Assembly (NCBI GenBank): GCA_900764925.1
Contig: CAAFPW010000029.1
Span: 1-26,266, forward strand
Length of the DNA stretch: 26,266 nt
Source: Fusobacteriaceae bacterium
GTDB taxonomy: Bacteria > Fusobacteriota > Fusobacteriia > Fusobacteriales > Fusobacteriaceae
Reading direction: 5' to 3'
Made by a program: the position numbers and the translations under genes. The notes under the pieces are model-generated. The model was given only the letters and a program-made list of their open reading frames with translations, did not search any database and was not told where the DNA came from. Shown here piece after piece: positions 23,893 to 26,266 of the stretch (positions within the stretch are counted from its first letter, which is position 1; each line of letters begins with the position of its first letter).

Positions 23893-24768
23893 TTACTTAG
23901 CTAACCTTTTTATATATGATTCTGGTAAAGGTAAGTCTATCTCTATTCCATATTTAGCTATCTTTAAATAGTGAGAAAAAAGATACATCTCCTTTTCTTT
24001 TCCCTTTCCATATTTCATATCTCCAACTATTGGATGTCCCATTGATGAAAGTTGAACTCTCAATTGATGAGTACGTCCACTTCCCAATGTTCCCTCTAAT
24101 AGAGTACAATCTTTTCCATATTTTAATACTTTAAAAAAACTGATACTCTCCTTAGCTCCAATCTCATATTTATCTAATTCAACCACTCTATCTTCAAGTT
24201 TCTTTAGATAACTTTTTAAAATAAACTCTTTTTTATTTATCTTTCCATCTACTAAAATATAGTATCTTTTATCTATTCTTCTCTCTCTGATCTCTTCAGC
24301 TAACTCCCTTGTAACTACTAAACTCTTAGCTCCTATTACAAGACCAGAGGTAGCTTTATCTATTCTATTTACAAAGTTGAAATTAGGATTTTTTAAATAC
24401 TCTTTAAATACTTCAGAAACACCATAATCATGTCCACTTCCCTTATGCATAACTACATTGCTCTCTTTATTAAAGATTAAAACTTTTTCATCTTCATAAA
24501 CAATATACTTTTTTACTTTTTCTAAATCAGATATTTTAATTTTTTCTACCTTTTCCTCTTTTTCATCAGAACTATCTACAGTAAAAAATAATTTTACCAC
24601 ATCATTTAGTTGAAGTCTATAATTTTCTTTAGATTTTTTTCCATTAACTTTTATCTTTCCAACTCTGATTCCTTTAAAAATCTCTGTCAATACTAGGTTA
24701 GGTAATTTTTTTCTCAAAAATTTATCCAATCTTACATCTTCAAATTCACTATCTATTATATACTCCAT
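23893..24768 (-). CDS. RluA-family RNA pseudouridine synthase (RluC/RluD type)
   Basis: It isomerises uridines in RNA, probably 23S rRNA. The 291 residues (start at 24768) have an N-terminal S4 RNA-binding domain at about 10-65. The catalytic domain carries NRIDKATSGL (134-143), in which D137 is the catalytic aspartate. GRTHQLRVQLSSMGHPIVGD lies later. The usual H-R-L-D is N-R-I-D here, which occurs in other members. An upstream start would add 13 residues but overlap rodA; ATG 24768 has AGGAG just ahead and starts eight bases after the rodA stop. Target positions cannot be predicted. Confidence 0.9.
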   Translation of the reverse strand: MEYIIDSEFEDVRLDKFLRKKLPNLVLTEIFKGIRVGKIKVNGKKSKENYRLQLNDVVKLFFTVDSSDEKEEKVEKIKISDLEKVKKYIVYEDEKVLIFNKESNVVMHKGSGHDYGVSEVFKEYLKNPNFNFVNRIDKATSGLVIGAKSLVVTRELAEEIRERRIDKRYYILVDGKINKKEFILKSYLKKLEDRVVELDKYEIGAKESISFFKVLKYGKDCTLLEGTLGSGRTHQLRVQLSSMGHPIVGDMKYGKGKEKEMYLFSHYLKIAKYGIEIDLPLPESYIKRLAK

Positions 24769-24775
24769 ATCTCTC

Positions 24776-25882
24776 CTAATCTCTATATATTCTAACACTT
24801 TGAACAATTCCTAACATCACAAAACTTATAAGAAGTGACGTTCCGCCATAACTCATTAGAAGTAATGGTTTTCCTGTTACTGGCATTATTCCCATAGTCA
24901 TTCCTACATTTATTACAAAGTGAAAAAAGAAAATACTCCCAATTCCATAACATACAAGCTTTCCAAAACTATCTTTAGTTGTATCAGCAATATAAAGAAT
25001 CTGCATTATTAAAATAATGTACAAAATAAATAGAACTGTTCCTCCTAAAAAACCTCTCTCCTCTAGAAAAACTGAAACAATAAAGTCTGTATGTGCCTCT
25101 GGAAGAAATCTAAGCTTACTTTGAGTACTATTTAAAAAACCTTTTCCATATATCTCTCCTGACCCAATAGCTATCATAGATTGAGTAACATTCCATCCAC
25201 TTCCCAATAGATCAGCTTCTGGATTTAAAAAGGTCAATACCCTTTGCCTTTGATAATCTTTTAATAGGAAAAAATAGGCAAAAGGAACAAAAGCAGCTCC
25301 ACTCAATACTAATATAAAAATAGTTTTCCAATCTAAATTATGCATAAATAGTATGACACTACAAGCCATTATAATTATTAGAGTTGTTCCTAAATCTGGT
25401 TGTTTTAAAATCAATAAAAGTACTGGAGCTATATGTAATCCAGCTATTACTATACTCTTTAAACCTTCAAATCTCTCTCTAAAATTTGTTGTTAGAAAAG
25501 CTGATAGAGTTATTACCACCAAAACTTTTCCAACCTCCCCTGGCTGTATACTTATAGGTCCCAAACTTATCCATCTCTGAGCTCCCAATCTACTTACTCC
25601 AAAGACTAGAACAGAAGCTAATAAACAGATATTCAGTATATACAGAACTTTATAATATTTAAAATATTTTCTATAATCAATAAAAGAAACTATGAAGTAG
25701 GCAACCAATCCTATTACTGCCCAGATTCCCTCTTTTATATAAAATGATGATCCTTTAGATATAGTAGCACTGTATATAGTAGCAATACTTATAGCTACAA
25801 TTATCAAGGCATTTAAAACAAGATAATTATTCATTTTTTTTAATTTTTTAAAAAAAAGTTTTATCTCTCTACTACTTTTCAT
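24776..25882 (-). CDS. rodA: SEDS-family peptidoglycan glycosyltransferase RodA
   Basis: RodA polymerises lipid II for side-wall growth with a class B penicillin-binding protein. The 368 residues have about ten membrane segments. SEDS hallmarks are R-W-I-S-L-G-P-I-S-I-Q-P-G-E-V-G-K, then Q-P-D-L-G-T-T, then the extracellular loop with G-S-G-W-N-V-T-Q-S-M-I-A-I-G-S-G, then F-L-P-E-A-H-T-D-F-I, and the final M-P-V-T-G-K-P-L-L-L-M-S-Y-G-G-T-S-L. RodA is favoured over FtsW because it has no long N-terminal extension. The ATG at 25882 has GAGG six bases ahead; the TTG codon just before it is too close. No PBP2 gene is adjacent. Confidence 0.91.
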   Translation of the reverse strand: MKSSREIKLFFKKLKKMNNYLVLNALIIVAISIATIYSATISKGSSFYIKEGIWAVIGLVAYFIVSFIDYRKYFKYYKVLYILNICLLASVLVFGVSRLGAQRWISLGPISIQPGEVGKVLVVITLSAFLTTNFRERFEGLKSIVIAGLHIAPVLLLILKQPDLGTTLIIIMACSVILFMHNLDWKTIFILVLSGAAFVPFAYFFLLKDYQRQRVLTFLNPEADLLGSGWNVTQSMIAIGSGEIYGKGFLNSTQSKLRFLPEAHTDFIVSVFLEERGFLGGTVLFILYIILIMQILYIADTTKDSFGKLVCYGIGSIFFFHFVINVGMTMGIMPVTGKPLLLMSYGGTSLLISFVMLGIVQSVRIYRD

Positions 25883-25892
25883 CAATTACCTC

Positions 25893-26266
25893 TTACTTTC
25901 CAGTATGTCCAAATCCTCCAGCACCTCTGTCAGTTTCATCTAAAGTATCTACAACTTCAAACTCCATCTGTGCCACTTTATTTAAAACTAATTGTCCTAT
26001 TCTCTCTTGAGGTTGAATTGTGTATTCATCCTTACTCAAGTTGATAACTATAACTCCAATCTCTCCTCTATAATCACTATCTATTGTTCCTATAGCATTT
26101 GCCATACTTATACCATGTTTTAGAGCCAATCCACTTCTAGGTCTCACTTGAACTTCATACCCTTCTGGTATAGCCATTTTGATTCCAGTTGGTATCAATG
26201 TTCTCTCCAATGATCCTAAAGTGATCGGTTCACTTATATTTGCTCTTACATCCATCCCTGCTGAAC
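25893..26266 (-). CDS. dut: Deoxyuridine triphosphatase, N-terminus cut by window edge
   Basis: It hydrolyses dUTP to dUMP, keeping uracil out of DNA and feeding dTMP synthesis. The visible part shows all five trimeric dUTPase motifs: S-A-G-M-D-V-R-A at the window edge, RPRSGLA, N-A-I-G-T-I-D-S-D-Y-R-G-E, E-R-I-G-Q-L-V, and C-terminal RGAGGFGHTGK. The frame stays open to the last base, and the first Met at 26255 is the internal methionine of motif I. About 20 residues are therefore missing. It lies ten bases before rodA and is the first visible gene of that operon. Confidence 0.95.
   Translation of the reverse strand, partial: SAGMDVRANISEPITLGSLERTLIPTGIKMAIPEGYEVQVRPRSGLALKHGISMANAIGTIDSDYRGEIGVIVINLSKDEYTIQPQERIGQLVLNKVAQMEFEVVDTLDETDRGAGGFGHTGK

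Overview
The window looks like a chromosomal segment of a low-GC, Gram-negative, anaerobic bacterium, most likely a Fusobacterium. The DNA is strongly AT-rich and uses AGA for arginine. The proteins include outer-membrane machinery (a TonB-dependent receptor and a LolA-like protein) beside Firmicute-like housekeeping enzymes (Apt, a bifunctional Rel). There is also an oxygen-independent haem-degrading radical SAM enzyme with a flavodoxin partner, as described in Fusobacterium nucleatum (HmuW/HmuF). The genus is an inference from gene content, not from a search.

Layout. Positions 1-113 hold the 3' part of a tRNA with CAT anticodon and its terminator. A minus-strand EamA-type transporter follows. 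From about 14,825 down to 1,122 almost everything is on the minus strand and tightly packed or overlapping. In transcription order this run is a PepT-like peptidase, mreC, a LolA-like protein, recO, a PTS IIA protein, nrdR, fmt, folD, an ACT-domain protein, accB, a CNNM/CorC-type membrane protein, a DUF502 membrane protein, a TPR lipoprotein, apt, then a strong hairpin, rel and tgt. A clear promoter precedes the peptidase gene and a terminator follows tgt. The run mixes envelope growth, translation initiation, folate, nucleotide and stress-alarmone functions.

Positions 15,002-22,365 form a haem-acquisition and anaerobic haem-degradation locus. hmuF (flavodoxin, minus) and hmuW (radical SAM, plus) diverge from a shared 196-bp region. 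That region has two good sigma-70-type promoters, and a 7-bp inverted repeat lies between their -35 boxes. After hmuW come a TonB-dependent receptor, a FecCD permease, an ABC ATPase and a periplasmic binding protein. They end at a bidirectional terminator shared with the convergent hutX, a cytosolic haem carrier with its own consensus promoter. Together these genes can bring haem across both membranes, carry it in the cytosol, open the ring without oxygen to release iron, and reduce the linear tetrapyrrole product.

Positions 22,493-26,266 hold another minus-strand operon: dut (cut by the window edge), a rodA-type SEDS glycosyltransferase, an RluA-family pseudouridine synthase and an AzgA-type purine permease, ending in a terminator. 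No insertion sequence, CRISPR array, rRNA or phage gene was seen. No stretch over 300 bp lacks a gene.
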